Notes under the pieces: generated by a model
What the model was told of the DNA's origin: nothing
The model's database searches: none
What the model saw: the letters and a program-made list of their open reading frames with translations, nothing else
From: Elusimicrobiota bacterium
GTDB taxonomy: Bacteria > Elusimicrobiota > Elusimicrobia > 2-02-FULL-39-32
Assembly (NCBI GenBank): GCA_023249715.1
Contig: JAHFCA010000004.1
Span: forward strand, 10,237-24,123
DNA: 13,887 nucleotides
Reading direction: 5' to 3'
Part shown: positions 1 to 6,157 of the stretch, piece after piece
Position numbering within the stretch: position 1 is the first letter of the stretch
Layout of the letters: every line of letters starts with the position of its first letter
Position numbers and translations under genes: made by a program

Positions 1-521
1 TTCATTTTGCGAGGCAAGTTGGTGTACTCTTTATTCTGCAGAAAGAGATGGGTGAACTCGACGGTATAAGGGTAAGCGTCTAATAATTCAGAAGGAGTTA
101 AACCAGATAAAGCGCAGGTGTTCACATTGCGAATATTGTCTAGGCCCGTTTGAAAACTATTGAGGTCTACATCGTTTAAATCTCTAAGAATTTGAGGCAC
201 CGATTCTATTTTAATGGCGCGCAGCTCTATTTGTTGGCGAGTGGTTACATCCAGAACGCTGTTCCCCAACCGTTCCCCAATCTGCGCTAAGGTGTAGAGT
301 TGTTTCGCGTGAGCTCTGCCGCCGGTAATGCGGATGCGCATCATAAAAAATCCGGGAGTTCTTTTACGTAAAAAAGTTCCAATCCACTTTAAGCGTTCGG
401 CATCCTGGGGGGATAATTTAGAATAGCCGTTCGCCGCTAAACTTTCTATCTCTTGCAGAATATCTAGCCCATCTTTTTCCGCTTTAATTTTTTCTATGGG
501 GTTTGTGCCTACCGTAAACAT
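1..521 (-). CDS. nirA: Ferredoxin-nitrite reductase, N-terminal 173 residues (partial)
   Basis: This is the N-terminal part of a siroheme/[4Fe-4S] nitrite/sulfite reductase, which reduces nitrite to ammonium with six electrons, usually from ferredoxin, in the cytoplasm. The C-terminal part, which carries the iron-sulfur and siroheme cysteines, lies outside the window. Visible landmarks are RKRTPGFFMMRIRITGG (about 59-75), the substrate-side segment VTTRQQIELR (about 94-103), LDNIRNVNTCALSG (about 128-141) and NLPRKM at the window edge, in the order expected for ferredoxin-like half-domain 1. The start at 521 is supported by the family's N-terminus and by a TGATG overlap with the narK stop, a sign of translational coupling. 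Its place after a nitrate transporter, in a cluster with PII, argues for assimilatory nitrite reductase rather than sulfite reductase. The missing C-terminal half leaves some doubt. Confidence 0.85.
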   Translation of the reverse strand, partial: MFTVGTNPIEKIKAEKDGLDILQEIESLAANGYSKLSPQDAERLKWIGTFLRKRTPGFFMMRIRITGGRAHAKQLYTLAQIGERLGNSVLDVTTRQQIELRAIKIESVPQILRDLNDVDLNSFQTGLDNIRNVNTCALSGLTPSELLDAYPYTVEFTHLFLQNKEYTNLPRKM

Positions 522-1804
522 CAATAGATCTCCATGACAGGAATCACAGGGAACATTTGGACTCTCCCTTCTCTTACCGGCAACGCTTTTCCGTGAGCGT
601 CAATCCAGTCCCCCACCCACTCTTTTTTTCTCTTCTGTAAAAGGATAAAGGCGCCGATCGTTAATCCCGCGAAACTTAAAAATCCAGCGGTAAAACTTCC
701 CAACATCTGTTTAGAAACTCCCATAGCGTTGGGAATAAAAGCTCCTCCCAACGCTCCGATTTCTCCGATAAGGCTGGAAGCGACGGCAGTAGCTATGGGG
801 AATCTGAGAGGGACCAGTTGAAAGACCGCTCCATTCCCCGCCCCCAGCCCTGCAAAAATAAGAAGTAAAACAAGAATAAAAGTGTAAATCCCGGGGAGAA
901 AACTGCAGGCGATAAATCCGGCTAAAATAATAAAAAAGACAATCCTAAGAGTTTTAATCCCGCCCAGAGAATCGGCCAAGTATCCTCCTAATACGCGGGC
1001 CACACTTCCCATTAATACAACTAGAGTTGCAAATTGACCCGCCCTTACTTTGGTAACTCCAAATTGATCGTGGAAGAAAGTGGGAAGAAAATTGGTTAGT
1101 CCTATAAAGCCGCCAAAGGTAACCATGTAAATTAAGTTGAAAGTCCACGCATCTTTTTCCACAAGCACTTTTAAATAATCTTTTAACTTCTTTTTTTCCT
1201 GGCCTTCAGGCTCTCGCGCTAAGAGGGAAAGCACGGTGAGAGCGACTAGCATGGGAAGCACCGCTAAGCCGTATACCGTATTCCAGCCGTATCGTTGGGC
1301 CAGAGGAGGGCCAAAAAGTGTTGCGAGCACGGTGCCGCTGTTCCCAGCGCCGGCAATTCCCATGGCGAGTCCTTTATATTTCGCGGGATAAGAGCCCGAT
1401 CCCAATGAAAGAGCCACTCCAAAACTGGCCCCGGCAATTCCTAAAAGAACTCCCATCAATAAAACTTCGGAATAAGTATTTACAAATAACCATCCATAGA
1501 GAAGCGCCACGCTGGTTAAAGACATCTCTACGATGGCTGCCGATTTTCTACCGATATATTCCGCCAACACGCCCAAGGGAAACCGCATAAGCGCTCCCGC
1601 CATAATGGGAACAGAAACCATCAGTCCTTTTTGGGAGGGGGAGAGATGGAACTGTTCGCTGATGAAGGGAGCCATCGCTCCATTGAGCACCCAAACCGCA
1701 AAGCAGACGTCAAAATATAAAAATGAACTGAACAACGTGGGCAGATGGCCCGCTTTGGAAAATTTAATAAATCTTTCTTTTAAGTTGAAGTAAAAATCGT
1801 TCAT
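521..1804 (-). CDS. narK: Nitrate/nitrite transporter, NNP family of MFS (NarK/NasA type)
   Basis: This 427-residue major-facilitator protein has about twelve hydrophobic segments. It belongs to the nitrate/nitrite porter family. The two nitrate-signature regions are visible: GIAGAGNSGTVLATLFGP (about 149-166) in TM5 and AGLGAGNGAVFQLVP (about 318-332) in TM11. The two substrate arginines known from E. coli NarK appear to be R74 (ALMRFPLG, TM2) and R270 (GSVARVLGG, TM8). It should import nitrate (or exchange nitrate and nitrite) for the downstream nitrite reductase, to whose start codon its stop is fused (TGATG). The start at 1804 leaves the usual short cytoplasmic N-terminus before TM1. No Shine-Dalgarno sequence precedes it; the upstream bases belong to an inverted repeat (1813-1979). 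The terminator at 1875-1916 means that transcription from the genes upstream may be limited here. Family assignment is firm; transport direction is inferred from context. Confidence 0.93.
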   Translation of the reverse strand: MNDFYFNLKERFIKFSKAGHLPTLFSSFLYFDVCFAVWVLNGAMAPFISEQFHLSPSQKGLMVSVPIMAGALMRFPLGVLAEYIGRKSAAIVEMSLTSVALLYGWLFVNTYSEVLLMGVLLGIAGASFGVALSLGSGSYPAKYKGLAMGIAGAGNSGTVLATLFGPPLAQRYGWNTVYGLAVLPMLVALTVLSLLAREPEGQEKKKLKDYLKVLVEKDAWTFNLIYMVTFGGFIGLTNFLPTFFHDQFGVTKVRAGQFATLVVLMGSVARVLGGYLADSLGGIKTLRIVFFIILAGFIACSFLPGIYTFILVLLLIFAGLGAGNGAVFQLVPLRFPIATAVASSLIGEIGALGGAFIPNAMGVSKQMLGSFTAGFLSFAGLTIGAFILLQKRKKEWVGDWIDAHGKALPVREGRVQMFPVIPVMEIY

Positions 1805-1812
1805 GGGATTAT

Positions 1813-1979
1813 TAACCCGAATAATTCAGTTGGAAAGCGGAATTCGAATGAAAATATAGCATTTTTTTCTTCACAAAAAAGTTCGCGCATACTAGAAAGT
1901 ATGCTTGAACTTTTTTATTTCGAAAAAAAAGCCATCTTTTCATTCTCGGTTCTCGCTTCCAACTGAATTATTCGGGTTA
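1813..1979. repeat. Nested long inverted repeat, MITE- or REP-like
   Basis: The outer arms 1813-1835 and 1957-1979 are perfect 23-bp inverted copies that start TAACCCGAATAATTCAG. Similarity continues imperfectly inward to about 42 bp per arm, where both reach GAATGAAAA. A second hairpin with T/A tails (1875-1916) sits in the centre. The right arm and the adjoining bases contain the last 12 or so codons and the stop of the molybdenum-protein gene, so its C-terminal tail appears to be encoded by the repeat. No clear target-site duplication is seen. It could be a small non-autonomous mobile element, a dispersed REP-type repeat or a long terminator structure. No other copy was noticed in the window. 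Confidence 0.7.
1875..1916 (-). terminator. Intrinsic terminator between the molybdenum-protein gene and narK, symmetric
   Basis: The bases 1875-1893 and 1898-1916 form a stem around an AGAA/TTCT loop. It contains GTTC and GCATACT pairs, one 2-nt mismatch, and six A/T pairs at the base that serve as the U-tract in either direction. On the minus strand it lies 24 nt after the molybdenum-protein stop and about 70 nt before the narK start. It should therefore end or reduce transcripts from the PII promoter, and narK-nirA would need read-through or their own promoter. No convincing promoter was found in the 70 nt that follow. Confidence 0.75.
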
Positions 1980-2650
1980 CTCTCTGTCTTTTCTTGCAGA
2001 GGGAGTCTTTCGTGATGAATCACTCTTCCTTCCAGAGGTCCTAGCCCATATTTATTTTTCCAAGAGGGAGCCAGCTTTCCGGTTTTGGATTGGGCGAGCA
2101 AAATTTTTATTCCCAAGGGATCATTTTGAAAGGATCGGATTCCACAGAGCCACTTTACGCTCTTATACCCTTGTAAAAAAGGAACTGCCAGCCGAATAGG
2201 CCCGCCATGTTCGTGACTTAAATCTTCCCCGTTCATTCCATAAATAATGAGGGATCGTTCATCCAGAGCTTCTTTTCTGGATAAAGACTCGAAGTAGTTC
2301 CCGTCGTCAGAATAAAAGGCGTAATACCGGTTTTCTTTATCGGCAATTCCAAAAGATTCCAAAACATCTTTAAGCTTCCACCCTTCCCAGCGGATGATTT
2401 CGGCCCAGTTGAAAATTTGGCAGATGAGAGGCATGCGGGTTTTAACTTTTTTTATTTTTTGAAAATCGTTCCAACCATAAAAACGCTTTTTGCAATCTAA
2501 GCCGCAGACAGATATTTTTACTTCCTCCTTAGAAATTTCTTTGGGCAAGTCATAGAGGCTAATCACGGGGACAGCCCGCTCGGCGTTAAAATCTAAAACC
2601 GAAAAATGTTCTTTAAATTTGGGATATCGAACTCCCTCTCTAGCTGCCAT
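1940..2650 (-). CDS. Sulfite-oxidase-fold molybdopterin protein; candidate nitrate reductase
   Basis: This 236-residue protein has the oxidoreductase molybdopterin-binding (SUOX) fold. Supporting motifs are the presumed Mo-ligand cysteine C77 in LICQIFNWAEIIRWEGW, the loop SHEHGGPIRLAVP (about 145-157) and GYKSVKWL (161-168), in the order seen in SUOX-family proteins. There is no signal or Tat peptide, no heme or flavin domain and no dimerisation domain, so it is probably a cytoplasmic single-domain enzyme that takes electrons from a separate partner. It sits 10 nt after the PII gene and upstream of narK-nirA, with its own AGGAGA site at about 2656-2661. Plant and fungal nitrate reductases use this same fold, and no NasA/NarB is visible here, so nitrate reduction is a reasonable inference but is not shown. 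Sulfite or methionine-sulfoxide chemistry remains possible. The last 12 or so residues lie inside the inverted repeat and may not be native. Confidence 0.85.
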   Translation of the reverse strand: MAAREGVRYPKFKEHFSVLDFNAERAVPVISLYDLPKEISKEEVKISVCGLDCKKRFYGWNDFQKIKKVKTRMPLICQIFNWAEIIRWEGWKLKDVLESFGIADKENRYYAFYSDDGNYFESLSRKEALDERSLIIYGMNGEDLSHEHGGPIRLAVPFLQGYKSVKWLCGIRSFQNDPLGIKILLAQSKTGKLAPSWKNKYGLGPLEGRVIHHERLPLQEKTESNPNNSVGSENRE

Positions 2651-2660
2651 TAGATTTCTC

Positions 2661-3008
2661 CTATATTAATACTTCTTGCCCTTTTTCTCCGGTGCGGACG
2701 CGTTCCACCATGTCTAAAGGACAAACAAAAATTTTTCCATCCCCAATTTCTCCGGTTCTATTTGTTCCCATTAGAATTTGAACCACCGTTTCCACCTCTT
2801 CTTGGGGGACAAATAGGGTGACCATCCGTTTAGGAAGAAAACAGATCCCTTCTATCCCCTCTTTCGATTTGGAGAGGTATTGGAGCCCCTTCTGCCGTCC
2901 CCGGCCATAGACTCTGTGGACGGTAAAGGCGTTGAACCCTTCTTCTAAAAGTTTCGCTTTCGTTTTTTGCCACTGTTGGGGCCTTATAATCGCGATAATT
3001 TCTTTCAT
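2661..3008 (-). CDS. PII-family nitrogen signalling protein (GlnB/GlnK/NifI-like)
   Basis: This 115-residue PII protein would sense ATP/ADP and 2-oxoglutarate as a trimer and control nitrogen proteins by binding them. Visible features are the N-terminal strand MKEIIAIIRP, the start of the T-loop at GRGRQKG (35-41), FLPK (57-60), the B-loop TGEIGDGKIF (85-94) and the C-loop RVRTGE (103-108). Between RQKG and FLPK there are 15 residues rather than the 13 of E. coli GlnB, and the uridylylated Tyr51 context (ELYRGAEY) is absent; the only tyrosine is Y44. The GRGRQKG and VCPLD segments also recall NifI-type PII proteins. It is the first gene of the nitrate cluster, with a good AGGAG site (3015-3019) directly after a leader terminator, so its expression should depend on antitermination. 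Likely targets are the transporter or the nitrogen regulators, by inference. Confidence 0.92.
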   Translation of the reverse strand: MKEIIAIIRPQQWQKTKAKLLEEGFNAFTVHRVYGRGRQKGLQYLSKSKEGIEGICFLPKRMVTLFVPQEEVETVVQILMGTNRTGEIGDGKIFVCPLDMVERVRTGEKGQEVLI

Positions 3009-3028
3009 GAGTATCTCCTAAAAAAAGA

Positions 3029-3064
3029 AAAGGTGTTTCCATACAAACCAATGGAAACACCTTT
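3029..3064 (-). terminator. Leader (attenuator) terminator ahead of the PII gene
   Basis: A perfect 14-bp stem (3051-3064 with 3029-3042; minus-strand arms AAAGGTGTTTCCAT and ATGGAAACACCTTT) encloses an 8-nt loop. The transcript then reads TCTTTTTTTAGGAG, so the U-tract runs straight into the PII ribosome-binding site. The terminator lies inside the 5' leader of the nitrate operon, about 50 nt after the predicted transcription start, which makes it an attenuator. Its 5' arm overlaps the second antiterminator hairpin (3052-3070), so the two structures cannot form together. Confidence 0.88.
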
Positions 3065-3101
3065 GTTCCAGCTTAAAACGTATGTTTGCCCAGCTTTGGG
3101 C
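3052..3101 (-). promoter_or_regulatory. Tandem hexaloop RNA motif, candidate ANTAR-protein antitermination site
   Basis: Two small hairpins precede the attenuator. P1 (3101-3088 in transcript order) is GCCC-AAAGCU-GGGC. P2 (3070-3052) is UGGAAC-AAAGGU-GUUUCCA with one bulged U. Both have six-base loops with A at position 1 and G at position 4, the two bases known to be conserved in dual-hexaloop RNAs bound by ANTAR-domain antiterminators such as NasR and EutV. The linker is 17 nt. The 3' part of P2 is the 5' arm of the terminator, so a protein that stabilises P1/P2 would keep the terminator from forming. The regulator itself is not in the window. Confidence 0.75.
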
Positions 3102-3117
3102 GCCGCCTTTATCTAAT

Positions 3118-3146
3118 TTGAATTATAACAGAAGTTATGCTATAAG
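3118..3146 (+). promoter_or_regulatory. Promoter of the LysR-type regulator, face to face with the operon promoter
   Basis: On the plus strand, -35 TTGAAT (3118-3123), a 17-bp spacer and -10 TATAAG (3141-3146) predict a start near 3153 and a leader of about 40 nt. The elements occupy the same 33 bp as the divergent operon promoter, so polymerase can use only one at a time. This arrangement is common for autoregulated LysR genes. Confidence 0.6.
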
Positions 3147-3150
3147 TAAA
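3122..3150 (-). promoter_or_regulatory. Promoter of the nitrate-assimilation operon
   Basis: On the minus strand, -35 TTTACT (3150-3145), a 17-bp spacer and a perfect -10 TATAAT (3127-3122) give a predicted start near 3115. The P1 hairpin begins about 14 nt into the transcript and the PII start codon lies about 107 nt in. Confidence 0.72.
3125..3138. promoter_or_regulatory. Inverted repeat ATAAC-N4-GTTAT, candidate regulator site
   Basis: The 14-bp dyad ATAACAGAAGTTAT is centred between the two overlapping promoters and covers part of the operon -10. It is a plausible binding site for the divergent LysR-type protein; this is inferred from position and symmetry only. Confidence 0.4.
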
Positions 3151-3172
3151 ATGAAATATTTTAATACTTTAT

Positions 3173-3187
3173 ATTAGAAAATCTAAT
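3173..3187. promoter_or_regulatory. LysR-box-like dyad just before the regulator start codon
   Basis: ATTAGAAAATCTAAT is a 6-3-6 dyad that contains the T-N11-A pattern of LysR-family sites (T3174 to A3186). It lies in the regulator's own leader, 5 nt before its start codon, and could serve autoregulation. The AT-rich context makes a chance match possible. Confidence 0.4.
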
Positions 3188-3192
3188 AAATT

Positions 3193-4068
3193 ATGCAGCT
3201 CGAAACCTTAAAGGTGTTTTGCGATCTGGCGGATTTAAAAAGCTTTTCCAGAGCGGCGGAGGCCAATTATTTAACTCAGTCGGCCATCAGCCAGCAGATT
3301 CGAGGGTTAGAAAAAATTTGGAAGACAACGTTTTTTAAACGAGATACCCGAAAAATGGTTTTAACCCACTCCGGAGAGGTGTTTTATAAAGAGGCGGCGC
3401 TGATTTTAGAACGTTATGAAAATTTAAAACGGCTGCTGGGGAAAACAATCCAAACCATCCATGGCGATATTCGTTTGGCCACCATTCATGGGGTGGGGTT
3501 GCACGAGATTCCTCCTTATATAAAGAAGATGATTCAATCCTATCCCGAGGTGAATGTGCGTTTAAAGTATTTACGGGATAACCAAGTGTATGACGAACTT
3601 CTTAAAGGCCATGCCGATCTGGGGATTGTTTCTTTTCCTAAAACTCACCCTAAAATTGAAAGTATTCCCTTTAGGACCGACGAACTTGCGGTCGTAACTC
3701 CGCCCAAACATCCTTTAGCCAAAAGTTCCAAAGTTCAAATAAAGCAACTACAGGGCGTTTCTTTTGTAGCTTTTGAAAAGGGAATTCCTACTCGTAAAGT
3801 AGTAGACGATTTTTTTGCTCAGCACCAAATTAACGTAAAAATCGCCATGGAATTCGACAACATAGAAACTTTAAAAAAAGCGATCGAGGTAGGCGCTGGA
3901 GTCTCCATTCTCCCCGTACTCGCCATTCAGAATGAGATCAAACAAAAAACTCTTAAAGTGGTGCATGTGGCGGGGAAATCTCTTTACCGGCCCTTAGGAA
4001 TTTTAAAATTAAAAGGGAAAGCGGTATCCCTGGCCGTAACTAAGTTTATTGAAATTTTGCTCGCTTAA
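3193..4068 (+). CDS. LysR-type transcriptional regulator of the nitrate cluster
   Basis: This 291-residue LysR-family protein has normal length. The N-terminal winged HTH (about 1-60) contains FSRAAEANYLTQSAISQQIRGLE, the family's recognition-helix region, and is followed by a linker helix. A periplasmic-binding-protein-like effector domain covers about 88-291, with GDIRLATIHG, HADLGIVSFP and VGAGVSILP at the usual places. It is divergent from the PII-led nitrate operon and shares an overlapping promoter region with it, so it most likely controls that operon and itself, as NtcB-type or CysB/Cbl-type regulators do for nitrogen or sulfur assimilation. The ligand is unknown. No Shine-Dalgarno sequence is seen before the ATG; the start is chosen because MQLETLKVF is the standard LysR N-terminus. 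The last 23 nt overlap the convergent glycosylase gene. Confidence 0.93.
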   Translation: MQLETLKVFCDLADLKSFSRAAEANYLTQSAISQQIRGLEKIWKTTFFKRDTRKMVLTHSGEVFYKEAALILERYENLKRLLGKTIQTIHGDIRLATIHGVGLHEIPPYIKKMIQSYPEVNVRLKYLRDNQVYDELLKGHADLGIVSFPKTHPKIESIPFRTDELAVVTPPKHPLAKSSKVQIKQLQGVSFVAFEKGIPTRKVVDDFFAQHQINVKIAMEFDNIETLKKAIEVGAGVSILPVLAIQNEIKQKTLKVVHVAGKSLYRPLGILKLKGKAVSLAVTKFIEILLA

Positions 4069-4576
4069 ACCCAAAATTTGGGTTAAACACTTTCCCCCAC
4101 ACAACGGTTTTCTGGGGGAAGGTAAGGCCGGCATGGGCCGAGCTGGTAGAGGGAACATACCAATAAGGAATTTTTACTTTTAAGCCAAACTCAGGCTTAA
4201 AATATTTTTCCGCCGTTCTGCCATTGAGAAGGATACATTGAATTTCTCTGTTTCTTTCTAAAAGTTTAAGGATAGTATTCGGAACGATACATTCGATAGA
4301 AGAGTCGGAGGAGCCGTTGCGGTGGCAACTCTTTAACACGTCCCAGAGCGCGATGTGGGCGGAATGGAGCATTTTTTTCTTGTCCCGATAGCGCCTGGGA
4401 GTTTTTACATTGAGAAGCGCGGCCAGAATTTTCCAAAATTGATTGGCCTTATTTCCATAATACTGTTTTAAGCGGAGGGAAGTGGTTCCCGGCATGGATC
4501 CGAGGATTAGCATGCGGGAGCGGGGTGGAACAATGGGCGATAACCCTTGAATTTTTATTTTAGGTTTTAAGGGCAT
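4046..4576 (-). CDS. DNA-deoxyinosine (hypoxanthine) glycosylase, UDG superfamily family 6-like
   Basis: This 176-residue protein of the uracil-DNA-glycosylase superfamily would remove deaminated bases, probably hypoxanthine and perhaps uracil, to start base excision repair. Motifs in order are ILGSMPGTTS (24-33), QYYGNKANQFWKIL (38-51), IALWDVLKSCHRNGSSD (75-91), LLNGRTAEKYF (116-126) and the motif-2 loop VPSTSSAHAG (141-150). GSMPG followed by YYG..NQFW is typical of hypoxanthine-DNA glycosylases rather than of UNG, which has GQDPY. A weak AGGA lies about 8 nt before the ATG. Its 3' end overlaps the convergent LysR gene by 23 nt, and its start codon lies within 30 nt of the divergent maf start, so the two probably share a compact bidirectional promoter. 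Substrate specificity is inferred from family motifs. Confidence 0.85.
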   Translation of the reverse strand: MPLKPKIKIQGLSPIVPPRSRMLILGSMPGTTSLRLKQYYGNKANQFWKILAALLNVKTPRRYRDKKKMLHSAHIALWDVLKSCHRNGSSDSSIECIVPNTILKLLERNREIQCILLNGRTAEKYFKPEFGLKVKIPYWYVPSTSSAHAGLTFPQKTVVWGKVFNPNFGFKRAKFQ

Positions 4577-4586
4577 GGGTAAATCC

Positions 4587-4592
4587 TATAAT
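4587..4592 (+). promoter_or_regulatory. -10 element TATAAT ten bases before the maf start, likely near-leaderless
   Basis: A perfect TATAAT at 4587-4592 is followed 10 bp later by the maf ATG at 4602, leaving room for only a very short or absent leader. No good -35 is found at 16-18 bp. The opposite strand reads TATTAT (4593-4588), which could serve the divergent glycosylase gene. Evidence is positional only. Confidence 0.4.
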
Positions 4593-4601
4593 ATTTCTTA
4601 T

Positions 4602-5201
4602 ATGACACAATCTCAAGCTATTCCATTTATTTTGGCTTCCCAGTCTCCGCAAAGAAAAAAGATTTTGCGCCGTCTTAAAATTCCTTTTAAAATTATTCCC
4701 AGCACTATCCGGGAAACCGATCCAGATAAGATTCACCATTTTAATGCTAAAAAACTGGTAACGGATCTAGCCATAAAAAAAGCCAAAGCGGTTGCTAAAA
4801 AATTTAAGAATAGACCCTGTATTATTCTGGGAGCCGATACTCTTGTGGTCTGTAATAAAAAGATTCTAGGAAAGCCCAAGAGTGAAGAGCACGCCAGAAA
4901 AATGCTCACTCTGCTTTCGGGCAGGGCACAGCAGGTTTTAACAGGAGTATGCCTTATAAAAAATCCAGAAGGAACTCTAAAAAAGGGGTGCTCCGTCACT
5001 ACATTAAAATTTAAAAAACTGGATGATAAAACGATTCGCCATTTGGCGAAGAAAAACAGGGATAAGTCCGGTTCCTATGCGATTCAGAAAATGAAAGACC
5101 AGAATGTAAGGATTATAAAAGGGGATTTAGACAACGTCATAGGACTCCCCCTGGCTCTTGTTAAAAAATTAATTTCCTTCTATGGTTTGAATATACTCTA
5201 A
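4602..5201 (+). CDS. maf: Maf-family nucleoside triphosphate pyrophosphatase
   Basis: This 199-residue Maf protein would be a house-cleaning enzyme that hydrolyses dTTP/UTP or modified nucleotides to the monophosphate and pyrophosphate. It shows the N-terminal motif FILASQSPQRKKIL (9-22), the catalytic-centre strand IILGADTLVV (74-83), ILGKP..EEHARKML (88-102), LSGRAQQVLTGVCLI (105-119), and DKSGSYAIQ plus IIKGDLDNVIGLPL (154-184), all in family order. A start nine codons upstream (4575) is open, but it would overlap the divergent glycosylase start and add residues before the family's usual N-terminus, so 4602 is preferred. Neither start has a Shine-Dalgarno site; a TATAAT ends 9 nt before 4602, which suggests a leaderless or nearly leaderless transcript. 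The 3' end overlaps the convergent dus gene by 33 nt. Confidence 0.92.
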   Translation: MTQSQAIPFILASQSPQRKKILRRLKIPFKIIPSTIRETDPDKIHHFNAKKLVTDLAIKKAKAVAKKFKNRPCIILGADTLVVCNKKILGKPKSEEHARKMLTLLSGRAQQVLTGVCLIKNPEGTLKKGCSVTTLKFKKLDDKTIRHLAKKNRDKSGSYAIQKMKDQNVRIIKGDLDNVIGLPLALVKKLISFYGLNIL

Positions 5202-6149
5202 GAGTTCTTGGTCGCTTCTTGCGGTAAATATTCGGGCGCGCATTCGGGACGCTTCTACAAAACCTTTTAAGTACCAAAGGCAAATTCTGCCCAGCTCGCC
5301 GATGCGCCAGTCTTGGCGGGCGCCTTCAATTTCCCGGATGAGGGAAAGATGTTTTATCAGAATGGTTAATTTTATTTTTATGTCTGTAGTGGGATTCCAA
5401 ATTCCTGTCTCCAAATAAGTTTCAATTTCCTGAAAAATAAAAGGATTGCCAAAAGAACCTTTGGCGATGAGAATACCATCGCACCCGGTTTCATCGAACA
5501 TTTTTTTCGCCAGAGGAGGGTTTAAAATGTTTCCGCTGCCAAAAATAGGAATATTCAACGCGTTTTTTATGGCGCGGATCGCCCCATAATGAACGGGTCC
5601 GTAATTTTCCTGAGAGCGGGTGCGACCGTGAACGAATAGGGCGCTTGCGCCGGCGGATTCACACCCTTTGGCAAATTCAACCGCCTTAGGGATATCCACT
5701 TCCGATAAACCCACCCTCATTTTTACTGTTATAGGAATGGGAAGAGCCTTTGCCATCCGTTCTATAATGCGATAAAGCGGAACCGCATCTTGCAAAAAGC
5801 AGGAGCCCGCTCCCTTTCGGAATACCTTGCGCGCCGGGCAAGCGGCATTGATGTCTATAAAACTAACCGGGGTTCGCTTCAAAATTGCTTGGGCCGCTTG
5901 GAGCATCTCTTCTGGGTTAGATCCTAAAAGTTGGGCGGCAATGGGCTGGTCTTGAGGGCACGTGCGTAAAATTCTTTCGGATCGCGGAGAACCGTATTTT
6001 AAGGAACGGGAATCTATCATTTCAAAAAAACAAAATTTCGCGCCATGGGAGCGGGCCAGGAGTCTAAAGGCCAAATCTGAGCAGGCGGAGAGAGGCGCGA
6101 GAAAAATATTAGTGTCAATTTCTTTTAGGCCAATCTTAATTCTAGGCAT
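5169..6149 (-). CDS. dus: tRNA-dihydrouridine synthase, DusB-like
   Basis: This 326-residue FMN-dependent enzyme would reduce uridine to dihydrouridine in the D-loop of tRNA using NADPH. The TIM barrel holds IFLAPLSACSDLAFR (15-29), the catalytic cysteine C104 in DINAACPARKV (99-109), GAGSC (113-117), the FMN lysine in TVKMRVG (141-147), LFVHGRTRSQ (171-180), FGSGNI (203-208) and GILIAKGSFGNPFIF (225-239). The family usually has NMGCP and GRG; here the former is NAACP and the latter AKG, conservative changes. A helical tRNA-binding domain follows to the end. The gene lies just upstream of two tRNA genes on the opposite strand and overlaps maf at its 3' end. Predicted -35 TTGGGA (6186-6181), 17 bp and -10 TATAAC (6163-6158) place the transcript start within a few bases of the ATG, and no Shine-Dalgarno is seen. 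The exact subfamily (DusB against DusA/C) is less certain. Confidence 0.93.
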   Translation of the reverse strand: MPRIKIGLKEIDTNIFLAPLSACSDLAFRLLARSHGAKFCFFEMIDSRSLKYGSPRSERILRTCPQDQPIAAQLLGSNPEEMLQAAQAILKRTPVSFIDINAACPARKVFRKGAGSCFLQDAVPLYRIIERMAKALPIPITVKMRVGLSEVDIPKAVEFAKGCESAGASALFVHGRTRSQENYGPVHYGAIRAIKNALNIPIFGSGNILNPPLAKKMFDETGCDGILIAKGSFGNPFIFQEIETYLETGIWNPTTDIKIKLTILIKHLSLIREIEGARQDWRIGELGRICLWYLKGFVEASRMRARIFTARSDQELLEYIQTIEGN

Positions 6150-6157
6150 AAGAATAG

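Noticed and set aside
1805..1874. A separate promoter for narK-nirA
   Set aside because: A TATATT is present, but no -35 at acceptable spacing could be found, so no promoter is called.
4068..4084. Palindrome AACCCAAAATTTGGGTT at the LysR/glycosylase junction as a terminator
   Set aside because: The stem is short and AT-rich, no U-run follows in either direction, and it lies inside the glycosylase coding region.
4575..4601. Upstream start for maf that adds nine residues
   Set aside because: It would share bases with the divergent glycosylase start codon, has no ribosome-binding site and extends beyond the family's normal N-terminus.
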